From: JALXCG01 sp026991065 [NCBI: Gemmatimonadota bacterium]
GTDB lineage: Bacteria; GCA-2686955
Length of the DNA stretch: 6,379 nucleotides
Direction: 5' to 3'
Assembly: GCA_026991065.1 (NCBI GenBank)
Contig: JALXCG010000338.1
Span: 1-6,379, forward strand
The translations under genes and the position numbers were made by a program. Position 1 is the first letter of the stretch. Each line of letters starts with the position of its first letter. Positions 1 through 6,200 of this stretch are shown piece by piece. The notes under the pieces were generated by a model. It did not search any database, was not told where the DNA came from, and saw only the letters and a program-made list of their open reading frames with translations.

Positions 1-203
1 GGCGGCAGCTCCGCGGGGACGGAGCGGCCCTGGCGGCGGGCCTCGAGAATTGTCATCAGCCAATGGAGCCAACCGCCGTCGATGCGCCCGCGAAGCGCAC
101 GCTCAAGGCGCCAAATGCGCTGCGCGTCGGGAAGGAGTCCGGTGCGCAAGCGCAGCGAGGTTTCACTGCCGCCAACAACAAGCAGGCGAAAGCGGTCGGC
201 CAT
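1..203 (-). CDS. Unrecognised protein, N-terminal 67 residues (runs off the left edge)
   Basis: An open frame begins with ATG at 203-201 and stays open to the window edge, giving 67 residues with no stop. A GGAG sits 6 bases before the ATG, which supports this start. The protein begins MADRFRLLVVGGSETSLRLR and continues with Arg- and Trp-rich amphipathic sequence (RIWRLERALRGR, then GGWLHWLM near residues 43-50). There is no clear signal peptide or membrane segment from this start. I do not recognise the family. It lies 96 bases after the nfeD stop on the same strand and in the same frame as nfeD, so it could be read from the qmcA-nfeD transcript unless the hairpin at 261-296 stops it. The frame is also open back to the nfeD stop, but that stretch holds no ATG, GTG or TTG. 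Coding status is likely from the Shine-Dalgarno site and the open frame; function is unknown. Confidence 0.55.
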   Translation of the reverse strand, partial: MADRFRLLVVGGSETSLRLRTGLLPDAQRIWRLERALRGRIDGGWLHWLMTILEARRQGRSVPAELP

Positions 204-260
204 GGAGCGCTCCAGCGGCGAAGAGAGAGGGGAGAAAGAGATGGTTGCGAAGACTGCGAA

Positions 261-296
261 GGAGAGGCCGCGCCGCGACGCGCGGAGTCCCTCTCC
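261..296 (-). terminator. Two-tier stem-loop just after the nfeD stop, possible terminator or RNA-stability element
   Basis: Read on the minus strand, an outer 7-bp stem pairs GGAGAGG (296-290) with CCTCTCC (267-261). Inside it, after a GACT bulge, a 6-bp stem pairs CCGCGC (285-280) with GCGCGG (273-268) around a GTCGCG loop. Thirteen base pairs, nearly all G-C, start 3 bases after the nfeD stop codon. Only TTCGCAGTCTTCGC follows, not a U-run, so this is not a textbook intrinsic terminator. It could instead protect the 3' end of the qmcA-nfeD message or reduce expression of the next gene. The pairing is seen directly; the function is inferred. Confidence 0.4.
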
Positions 297-299
297 TAT

Positions 300-773
300 C
301 TATTCGGCCGAGTCGTCCTTCTCCACAGCGATCGCTTCCAGGATCGCACCATCCACGCCGACAATCCGCACCCGTGTGCCGGCGGCCAGATCAGCGCCGG
401 CGACCCGCACCTTCCAGCGGCTGTCGTCGACGCGCAAATGGCCGATGCCGTTTTCAGTGGCGACATCGAGTGTAAACACGCGGTCAATATACTGCTCGGC
501 GCGACGGTTCAACTTGGGCTGGTCGCTCGGCCGACTGTGGCGCCGCACCCAACTCCAGCCGAGCCGCACCGAGATCAGACTGAAAAGACCGAAGAGCGCC
601 AGTTGCAGGGACCAGGAGAGTCCCGGTAGAACCAGCACCACCAGACCGACGACACCGGCGGCGATTCCCATCCACATGAAGAAGATGCCGGGAGAGAGGA
701 TCTCGAGAATCAGGAGCACCAGCCCCGCCGCCCACCAGTGCCAGTATTGCAACTGTGTCAGCCATCCACTCAC
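300..773 (-). CDS. nfeD: NfeD family membrane protein (YbbJ type), partner of the SPFH protein
   Basis: This 157-residue protein has the short NfeD architecture. Hydrophobic segments at about residues 13-30, 31-50 and 55-75 carry the typical LEILSPGIFFMWMGIAAG signature, which in this family marks the membrane part. A soluble C-terminal domain (about 92-150) has the small OB-fold pattern: an ENGIGHLRVDDSRWKVR stretch followed by GTRVRIVGVDGAILEA. Short NfeD proteins bind or support SPFH proteins in membrane microdomains; the OB domain faces the cytoplasm in studied relatives. The start is GTG at 773-771, overlapping the TGA stop of qmcA (772-770) in a 4-base GTGA junction, which predicts translational coupling. 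A GGGGG lies about 8 bases upstream. An ATG at 765 is in another frame and was not used. The stop is TAG at 302-300. Family assignment is firm; the exact process served is not known from sequence. Confidence 0.93.
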   Translation of the reverse strand: MSGWLTQLQYWHWWAAGLVLLILEILSPGIFFMWMGIAAGVVGLVVLVLPGLSWSLQLALFGLFSLISVRLGWSWVRRHSRPSDQPKLNRRAEQYIDRVFTLDVATENGIGHLRVDDSRWKVRVAGADLAAGTRVRIVGVDGAILEAIAVEKDDSAE

Positions 774-1690
774 TGCGGGCCCCCTTTGGCGCCAAAGGTA
801 TCGCGAGCAATCTCGCCGATACCGGCGAGCGAGCCGATCAGCGAACTCGCCTCCAGTGGCATGAGAACCAATTTCTGATTGTCGGCGGAAGCGATCTTCT
901 CCAGTGCCTGGGTGTATTTTTGCGCCACAAAGTAGTTGATCGCCTTCACATCGCCCTGGGCAATGGCGGTGGAGACCATCTCGGTGGCCTTGGCTTCGGC
1001 GGCAGCCAGACGCTCGCGGGCCTCCGCTTCGCGGAAAGCGGCTTCTTTTTCACCCTCCGCTTTGAGGATCAGGGCCCGCTTCTCGCCCTCGGCACGCAGA
1101 ATCTCCGCCTGCCGCAAACCCTCGGCATCCAGAATCTGCGCGCGCTTGTCGCGCTCCGCCTTCATCTGCCGGGCCATCGCATCCACCAGGTCGCGCGGCG
1201 GGCTGATGTCCTTGATCTCGATGCGCGTCGCCTTGACTCCCCAGGGCGAGGTGGCGTCATCCACGACACTCAGAAGGCGGGCGTTGATCTGGTCCCGCTC
1301 GGAGAGCACTTCGTCGAGATCCATCGAGCCCATGACCGTACGGATATTGGTCACGGTCAGGTTCAGGATCGCGCGGAAGAGGTCGTTGACCTCGTAGGAA
1401 GCTCGGGCGGCGTCCAGGACCTGGAAAAAGATGACGCCGTCGACGGTAACCATGGCGTTGTCACGCGTGATCACCTCTTGCGACTCGACATCGAGCACCT
1501 GTTCCATCATGTTGACCTTGGAGCCGATCATATCGACCACCGGGATGATCAGGTTCAGCCCCGGGCGCAGCGTGCGGGTGTAGCGGCCGAACCGTTCCAC
1601 AGTGTACTCGCGTCCCTGCGGCACACGCTTGACGCCCATGGTGATCAGCAGCAGGACCAGAACCAGAAAAACAAGGGCAACGAGTTCCAT
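770..1690 (-). CDS. qmcA: SPFH/band 7 domain protein, QmcA (stomatin/paraslipin type)
   Basis: The 306-residue length matches the E. coli QmcA (YbbK) class. An N-terminal hydrophobic segment (about residues 2-19) anchors it in the inner membrane. The SPFH domain follows (about 20-180), with VPQGREYTVERFGRYTRTL and LRPGLNLIIPVVD near its start, ITRDNAMVTVDGVIFFQV at about 75-91, and WGVKATRIEIKDISPP at 150-165. From about 178 to 240 a charged helical region contains 11-residue repeats beginning AEG. The C-terminus carries a hydrophobic segment (LVLMPLEASSLIGSLAGIG) typical of QmcA. Family members form large ring or cage oligomers that organise membrane microdomains and modulate membrane quality control, with FtsH-type proteases as known partners of related SPFH proteins. 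The ATG at 1690 is preceded by AAGGAGG with 5-base spacing. Its stop overlaps the nfeD start, so the two are one operon. The gene looks intact with no missing region. Confidence 0.95.
   Translation of the reverse strand: MELVALVFLVLVLLLITMGVKRVPQGREYTVERFGRYTRTLRPGLNLIIPVVDMIGSKVNMMEQVLDVESQEVITRDNAMVTVDGVIFFQVLDAARASYEVNDLFRAILNLTVTNIRTVMGSMDLDEVLSERDQINARLLSVVDDATSPWGVKATRIEIKDISPPRDLVDAMARQMKAERDKRAQILDAEGLRQAEILRAEGEKRALILKAEGEKEAAFREAEARERLAAAEAKATEMVSTAIAQGDVKAINYFVAQKYTQALEKIASADNQKLVLMPLEASSLIGSLAGIGEIARDTFGAKGGPQ
995..1126 (-). repeat. Four 11-residue repeats in the QmcA coiled coil
   Basis: Residues 189-232 of QmcA divide into four consecutive 11-residue units: AEGLRQAEILR, AEGEKRALILK, AEGEKEAAFRE and AEARERLAAAE. 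The alanine at position 1 recurs at 189, 200, 211, 222 and 233. An 11-residue (hendecad) period is expected for a nearly straight or right-handed coiled coil, consistent with the helical wall of SPFH oligomers. The repeat is seen in the translation; the structural reading is from knowledge of the family. Confidence 0.8.
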
Positions 1691-1695
1691 GAGCG

Positions 1696-1702
1696 CCTCC
1701 TT
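1696..1702 (-). promoter_or_regulatory. Strong Shine-Dalgarno site of qmcA
   Basis: AAGGAGG reads on the minus strand at 1702-1696 with 5 bases before the ATG at 1690-1688. It is the best match to the anti-Shine-Dalgarno sequence in the window, suggests high translation of qmcA, and fixes its start. Confidence 0.85.
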
Positions 1703-1761
1703 GAAGTTACAGGCCGCGAAACCGATCGACCCTGAGCGGGAAGCGCAGCCCGGTTGCTCTC

Positions 1762-1790
1762 ACTATGCCCGGCAAGCAAAGTTTATTCAA
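1762..1790 (-). promoter_or_regulatory. Candidate sigma-70-type promoter for qmcA-nfeD
   Basis: On the minus strand TTGAAT (1790-1785) and CATAGT (1767-1762) are separated by exactly 17 bases. Each hexamer matches four of six consensus positions. The stretch is locally A/T-richer than its surroundings (GAATAAACTTTGC). It would start transcription about 60-70 bases before the qmcA ATG. This is a pattern match only, in an organism whose sigma-factor preferences are unknown. Confidence 0.4.
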
Positions 1791-1798
1791 TCCGGGCA
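1766..1798. promoter_or_regulatory. Inverted repeat over the candidate qmcA promoter, possible operator
   Basis: On the minus strand TGCCCGG (1798-1792) and CCGGGCA (1772-1766) form a perfect 7-bp dyad with 19 bases between. One arm lies just upstream of the candidate -35 hexamer and the other overlaps the candidate -10 hexamer, which is where a repressor dyad would sit. The right arm is also part of a 9-base near-tandem repeat on the plus strand (CAATCCGGG then CAATCCGGC, 1788-1805). The symmetry is seen; the operator role is inference. Confidence 0.35.
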
Positions 1799-1835
1799 AT
1801 CCGGCACAGATCCAGCGAGATGATTGCCGCAAGCC

Positions 1836-1865
1836 GGGCGGACCCAGTTGCAACCGCTGCCGCCC
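1836..1865. other. Weak inverted repeat downstream of the beta-helix gene
   Basis: On the plus strand GGGCGG (1836-1841) and CCGCCC (1860-1865) can pair around an 18-base loop that itself contains the palindrome GTTGCAAC. It lies about 40-70 bases after the beta-helix stop codon. There is no T-run on either side, so it is a poor terminator candidate. It is the only clear structure between that stop and the candidate qmcA promoter. Confidence 0.25.
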
Positions 1866-1903
1866 TCGGAGCGTGTCGCGCATTGTCTTCACGGCGCCCC
1901 GGT

Positions 1904-3070
1904 TCAACGCGCCAGCCAACCTCCATTGTCGCCCCCGCCATATGCCCCCATGTCGCAGCGCGGTCCATCCGGGTAGAACTCGGGCCACGCGGGCAGGTCG
2001 TCGTAGAGTTGATCGGTCACGTCCGGGTCGCCGCTGTCGATGCACGGAGAGCCCGGGCCGGGCAGAGCGGCGAACCCGCGGTAGGAAACAAAATGGGGAT
2101 CGGCGTCGATGTTGCCTTCTCCGCTCCAGCCGCCGCGAATGTCGCTATAGCTGAAACGACAGTTGCCGGCATAGTTGTAGATCTCCTCGGGCCCATTGCC
2201 CCAGATGATGCTATTGTCGATGGTCGGATCGCCGAAGGAACTGGCATAGACTCCCCCACCGAGATAAGCCGAATTGTCGCGAATGGTGCAGTTGCTCAGG
2301 TGCGGCGCGGAGAAATCCGCGCAGCGGATCCCGCCACCATAGTAGTCGGCAACATTCTCTTCGATGATGCAGTTGTGTACCTCGATCTCTTCCCGCAGAT
2401 AAAGTCCCGCGCCAAAGCCCGCGTGATTGCCGCGAAACACGCAATGCGTGATGAGCGGACTGGAGAGGTACCAATTGTAGCTACCACCCCCGCTCTCCAG
2501 CGCGTCGTTGTTCAGAATGTCGCAGCGACGGATCCGCGGCGAGGCACCGTTGGTGCAACTGATACCCGCGCCGAAATCGGCTGAATTGTCGCGGATCACG
2601 CACTCCTCGATCAGTGGCGACGCACCGTCCAGAAAGATCCCACCGCCATCGCCGTCCGGCCACTCACCGCGCACCACTCCACCGCGAATGGTGAATCCGC
2701 GCAGCACCGAGTCGTTGGCCTCGCCGTTCACAAAGAGCACGCCGCGATGCGGCTCCGACTCACTTCCGCCACATTCGATGACGGTCGCCCCGGCACCGGC
2801 CGCATCCTCCGCCCGCACCACAATCGCCTTGCCGAGAAAGTCGATGTCGCGGTTGCCGGGTCCGCTGTAGCTGCCGGCCGCGACCACCACTTCATCCCCA
2901 CTCGCGGCCTGGTCGATCGCCGCCTGGATCGTCGAATACTGCTCCGGCACTCGCAGCGTGGCGCCAAGAGCACCGGTGGCCAGCGATGCTGTCGCGGCAC
3001 TCAGCAATGAAATCAAGAGATGGCGGTGGAAGAGGAGGGGGCGATGCGAAAAGAGAGAGAGGCGGCGCAA
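1904..3070 (-). CDS. Secreted right-handed parallel beta-helix repeat protein
   Basis: This 388-residue protein opens with a long basic n-region and a hydrophobic stretch (LLISLLSAATASLATGALGA), a Sec signal peptide probably cut near residue 37. The mature part begins LRVPEQYSTIQAAIDQA then GDEVVVAAGSYSG, the entry segment seen in pectate-lyase-like and DUF1565-like beta-helix proteins. Residues 151-303 form six coils of 24-27 residues. The end segment (SPCIDSGDPD at 341-350, CDMGAYGGG at 372-380) is a common closing module. No pectate lyase or other enzymatic active-site pattern is evident, so it may bind surface polysaccharide or be structural. It ends soon after the closing module, with no visible C-terminal sorting or anchoring domain. 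The start is TTG at 3070, supported by GGAGG 7 bases upstream and by the signal peptide that follows; there is no in-frame ATG nearby. Secretion and fold are well supported; ligand and role are unknown. Confidence 0.88.
   Translation of the reverse strand: MRRLSLFSHRPLLFHRHLLISLLSAATASLATGALGATLRVPEQYSTIQAAIDQAASGDEVVVAAGSYSGPGNRDIDFLGKAIVVRAEDAAGAGATVIECGGSESEPHRGVLFVNGEANDSVLRGFTIRGGVVRGEWPDGDGGGIFLDGASPLIEECVIRDNSADFGAGISCTNGASPRIRRCDILNNDALESGGGSYNWYLSSPLITHCVFRGNHAGFGAGLYLREEIEVHNCIIEENVADYYGGGIRCADFSAPHLSNCTIRDNSAYLGGGVYASSFGDPTIDNSIIWGNGPEEIYNYAGNCRFSYSDIRGGWSGEGNIDADPHFVSYRGFAALPGPGSPCIDSGDPDVTDQLYDDLPAWPEFYPDGPRCDMGAYGGGDNGGWLAR
2162..2620 (-). repeat. Six beta-helix coils with a Cys/Asn ladder
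   Basis: Residues 151-303 of the beta-helix protein form consecutive coils starting near 151, 177, 204, 229, 256 and 281. Each has the pattern P-x-I-x-x-C-x-I-x-x-N followed by a glycine-rich turn such as GGGI or GAGI. The cysteines fall at 157, 183, 210, 234 and 261, with serine at 287 in the last coil. An asparagine sits exactly five residues after each: 162, 188, 215, 239, 266 and 292. Such stacking of identical residues is a known stabilising feature of parallel beta-helices. Confidence 0.8.
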
Positions 3071-3077
3071 GAGTAAA

Positions 3078-3082
3078 CCTCC
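3078..3082 (-). promoter_or_regulatory. Shine-Dalgarno site that supports the TTG start of the beta-helix gene
   Basis: GGAGG reads on the minus strand at 3082-3078, 7 bases before TTG at 3070-3068. Because the gene lacks an ATG near its N-terminus and the signal peptide begins right after this TTG, the site decides the start. Confidence 0.75.
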
Positions 3083-3089
3083 GGTGAGC

Positions 3090-3114
3090 GGAACACGCGC
3101 TCCGGCGCGATTCC
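3090..3114 (-). promoter_or_regulatory. Stem-loop in the leader of the beta-helix gene, next to its ribosome binding site
   Basis: On the minus strand GGAA (3114-3111) pairs with TTCC (3093-3090) and CGCGC (3109-3105) with GCGCG (3100-3096), with a CGGA loop and small internal mismatches. The hairpin ends 7 bases before the GGAGG site. It could affect access to the ribosome binding site or message stability. It is too small to name as a known riboswitch class, and no ligand-binding architecture is visible. Confidence 0.35.
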
Positions 3115-3153
3115 GTGATGAGAAAGGAACAAGACTCGTTGAACGATGATAAC

Positions 3154-3169
3154 CTCCCTCGAGTGGGAG
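3154..3169. other. Short inverted repeat in the gap between the pump and beta-helix genes
   Basis: On the plus strand CTCCC (3154-3158) and GGGAG (3165-3169) form a 5-bp stem around TCGAGT. It adjoins TATCAT (3151-3146 on the minus strand), the only decent -10-like hexamer before the beta-helix gene. No acceptable -35 hexamer lies 16-18 bases upstream, so I do not call a promoter. It could be a protein-binding dyad or chance. Confidence 0.25.
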
Positions 3170-3198
3170 TCTGGCCCGCTCCTTGGTGGACCCGGAGA

Positions 3199-3218
3199 TC
3201 TCCCGTCAAGGCGGGAGA
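3199..3218 (-). terminator. Stem-loop 21 bases after the RND permease stop, candidate terminator
   Basis: On the minus strand TCTCCCG (3218-3212) pairs perfectly with CGGGAGA (3205-3199) around a 6-base CCTTGA loop. Its place shortly after the stop codon at 3240 suits transcription termination or 3'-end protection of the pump message. It is followed by TCTCCGGGTCC rather than a U-run, so intrinsic termination would be weak. The stem is seen; the role is inferred from position. Confidence 0.45.
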
Positions 3219-3239
3219 CAAGGCGGTCGGCGAGCACTG

Positions 3240-6200
3240 CTATGCGACCGGCGGGGGCTGCTTTCCGTAAAAGCGCCCCCAGTGCAAGCGGCGAGCGAGG
3301 TCGTCGAGGACGGCATAGAGCGCGGGAATCACCAGCAGAGTGAGCGCGGTGGCAACAGTCAACCCCCAGACGATGGTATTGGCGAGCGGACTCCACACCG
3401 GCGAGTGGCCCCCGAGCCCGAAGATCAGGGGGAGAAGGCCGAAAATCGTGGTGAGAGTCGTGAGCCAGATCGGCCGCAGGCGGGTACGGCCGGCTTCAAG
3501 GATTGCGGCGCGCAGAGGCGTGCCGCGGCTGCGGCTTTGGTTGATGAAGTCGACCAGAACCAGGGAGTCGTTGACCACAACACCGGCAAGCGCGACAAAC
3601 CCGTAGAGTGTCGTCAGGGTAAGCGGAGCGCCGCTGACCATCAGGCTCAAAGCAGCACCCGCCATGGCGATGGGAATGGTGTAAAGAATGATCAACGGTT
3701 GCGTGAAAGAGCGGAACTGGGCGCCGAGAATCATGTAGATGAGAAGCACGCCGAGAAGGGCAAGACGGCTGATGCCGCGCAGCGCCGCGTTGAACTCCTG
3801 AAGCTCGCCGCCGAAGTCGATGCTGTAGCCGGGGTAGTCCGGGGCGAGTTCAGCGAAGCGGGATTTGATCCAGGCGGCAACGGCACCGGCGGAGAGACCG
3901 CCCGGCGCGAGATTGGCGCTGATGGTGACAGCCCGCTGGCCATTGAAGCGAGAAATGCCGCTGAGGCCGGGAACAATCTCCAATGTCGCCACATCGCCCA
4001 GCGGGACGGTCGTACCAAGTCGAGTGGGAACACGCAGGGCAAGAATGTCGTCGAGGTCACGGCGGTACTGCTCGGCCAGTCGAACCACCACGTCGATGGT
4101 TTCGTCACCGGCCTGGTAGGTGGTGGCAGTTTCGCCCTTGAGCGCGGTGTGAACGAAGGTTGCGAGGGCGGCGTCGTCGAGGGCCACGAGGCCGCCGACA
4201 TCCGGCCGCAAGCGGATCTCCAGCACCTGCTTGCCGGGGTCGAGATTGTCGTCGAGATCAACCACGCCAGGCAGATGCGCCAGTTCGCGCTCGTAGAGGT
4301 GGGCGAGATTCTCGAGATCATCCAGGTAAGGCCCCTTGATCTTGAACTCCACCGGAGCGCCGGCGGGAGGAGCATCGCTCTTTTCCCAGATCTTGATGGT
4401 GGCAAGTCCGGTGATGCTTTGGAGACGGTTGCGCAGGTCGGTGGTGATGGCACGCATGGAACGGGCCCGCTCCGCGCGAGGAGCAAGTTCCACAAAAACT
4501 TCGCCGACCGAAGAGCGCCAGATCCAATCGGTTTCGGTGCGCACCAGCCCCGCGGTGGCCAATACCGCGCTGCGCTCGGCGGGAGCGATGGCATCGAAAA
4601 CCACCTCCTGCACTTCGCGGATCGAGTCCGACATGGAATCCAGAGTGGTGCCTTCCGGAGCCCACACCTGCACCCAGAAAAGACCACTCTCCTCGCCGGC
4701 AAAAAGATCCGCATCGCGAATCTTGAGCCCCAGAATCAAAGCGGAAAAGAGCGGCAGCGCGATCGAGGCCAGAGCGATCCAATAGCGATGATCGAAACAG
4801 AAACCGAGGGTGCGCAGATAGGAAGGAGTGATGGCGGTGATGACGCGGGAGCCGAGCGGTGGGCGGATTCCGGGGGCGGGTTTGCGGCCCCAGTTGGCGA
4901 CATGACCGGGAAGTATGAGCAGTGCCTCAAAGAGTGAAACCGCCAGGGCCAGGGAGACAACCAAGGGCACCACTTTGAGGAATTCCCCCATGAGGCCGGG
5001 GAGCAGCATGAGCGGCAGAAAACCGGCGATCGTGGTGAGCGAAGAGGCGATGACCGGCATGGCGACTTCCCCCATTCCAGTCACCACGGCGGCGGCGGGA
5101 GCACTGCCCTTTTCGATGTGGCGGTAGAGGTTCTCGAGAATGACGATGGCGTCGTCGACAATCATCCCGAGGACCAGCACCAGGCCAAAGAGTGAGTTGC
5201 TGTTGAGGCTCTGCCCCATGAGATCGAGGAGGAGGAAGGTACCGGCAAAAGCGACAATGATGCCGAGGGCGGCAAAAAAGGCGTTGCGGGCGCGCAGAAA
5301 AAGCAGCAGGGTGAGGATCACAAGAAGCAGGCCGAAGCCGGCGTTTCGATAGAGGGTGCGAAGAATGTCGCGGATGCCGCGGGTGGTGTCGCCGGTGATC
5401 CGAATGGAGACATCATCGGGCAGATGGAGAGCGGCGAAGTCGGCGGCGACATGGCGGACCTGGTCGAGGACCTCAAGGGCGTTGGCGGAAGCACCGCGGG
5501 TGACGAGCAGGGCAAAAGCGGGGGTGCCGTCCTGCCAGGAGCGGGTGATGCGCGGGGCGAAGCCGGCGCTGACCGTGGCGAGGTCGCGAATGCGCAGGTG
5601 GGCGCCGTGAGCAGATGGACGGACGATACTCTCTTCGAGTTCGGCGATGGAGGTGGCCTCGCCGCGGGTCTGGACCAAATAGGCGTAGTCGCCTACTTCG
5701 TAGGTGCCGGCCGGGAGATCGAAGTTCTGCGCGCGCAGGGCGTCGACCAGGGCGGAGAGAGGCAGGCCCGCGGCGTTGAGACGCGCGGCATCGACATCGA
5801 CCCAAACGCGCCGGTCGCGGGCGCCGATCAGGTCGGCACGGGCGACGCCGTCGATATCGAGAAGATCGCGGCGCAGATCATCCATCCACTCTTTCATCCG
5901 CGATTCAGGATAGTCGCCGGCCAGGGCCAGATGCACGAGAGGCTCAAAGGTGGAGGTGTCGAGATCGAAATAGTCGATGCGCGTAACTCCTGAAGGAAGT
6001 TGATCGCGGATCGCATCGACTTCACGCTGGAGATCCTGCAGGTGGCGCTCATATTCGGCGCGCGGCATGGTCTTGAAGCGGACCGAAAGCTGCCCCACAT
6101 GTTCGTTGGCGAGCGACGTGATGGTCTCGATGCCTTCGATCTCTTCAATGGCGCTTTCGATCTCACGGATCACTTCGCGCTCAATCTCGTCCGGCGCGGC

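Noticed and set aside
50-864. Overlapping plus-strand frames across the left end
   Set aside because: They are arginine- and proline-rich shadows of nfeD and the partial downstream gene, with no domain signature.
755-1735. Plus-strand open frame of 326 codons opposite qmcA
   Set aside because: It mirrors the whole of qmcA, including an antisense image of its repeats, and has no recognisable family features or convincing ribosome binding site.
1707-1883. Possible small minus-strand gene in the gap before qmcA
   Set aside because: The candidate ATG has no ribosome binding site, the translation is featureless, and the frame runs through the likely promoter of qmcA.
1754-2584. Plus-strand open frame of 276 codons opposite the beta-helix gene
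   Set aside because: It lies over the coil-encoding region and its Val/Ala-rich repeats reflect the complement of the glycine- and asparagine-rich coils.
3071-3239. A sigma-70 promoter for the beta-helix gene using TATCAT at 3151-3146
   Set aside because: No acceptable -35 hexamer occurs 16-18 bases upstream, so the hexamer alone is not enough.
3731-4714. Second minus-strand frame inside the pump gene (327 codons)
   Set aside because: It overlaps the correct frame of the permease and its Ser/Pro/Arg-rich translation has none of the family's features.
3183-4937. Long plus-strand open frame of 584 codons opposite the pump gene
   Set aside because: It is antisense to a strongly supported RND permease. 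Its translation shows no membrane segments or recognisable domain and is rich in G, R, E and H as expected for the complement of GC-rich coding sequence.
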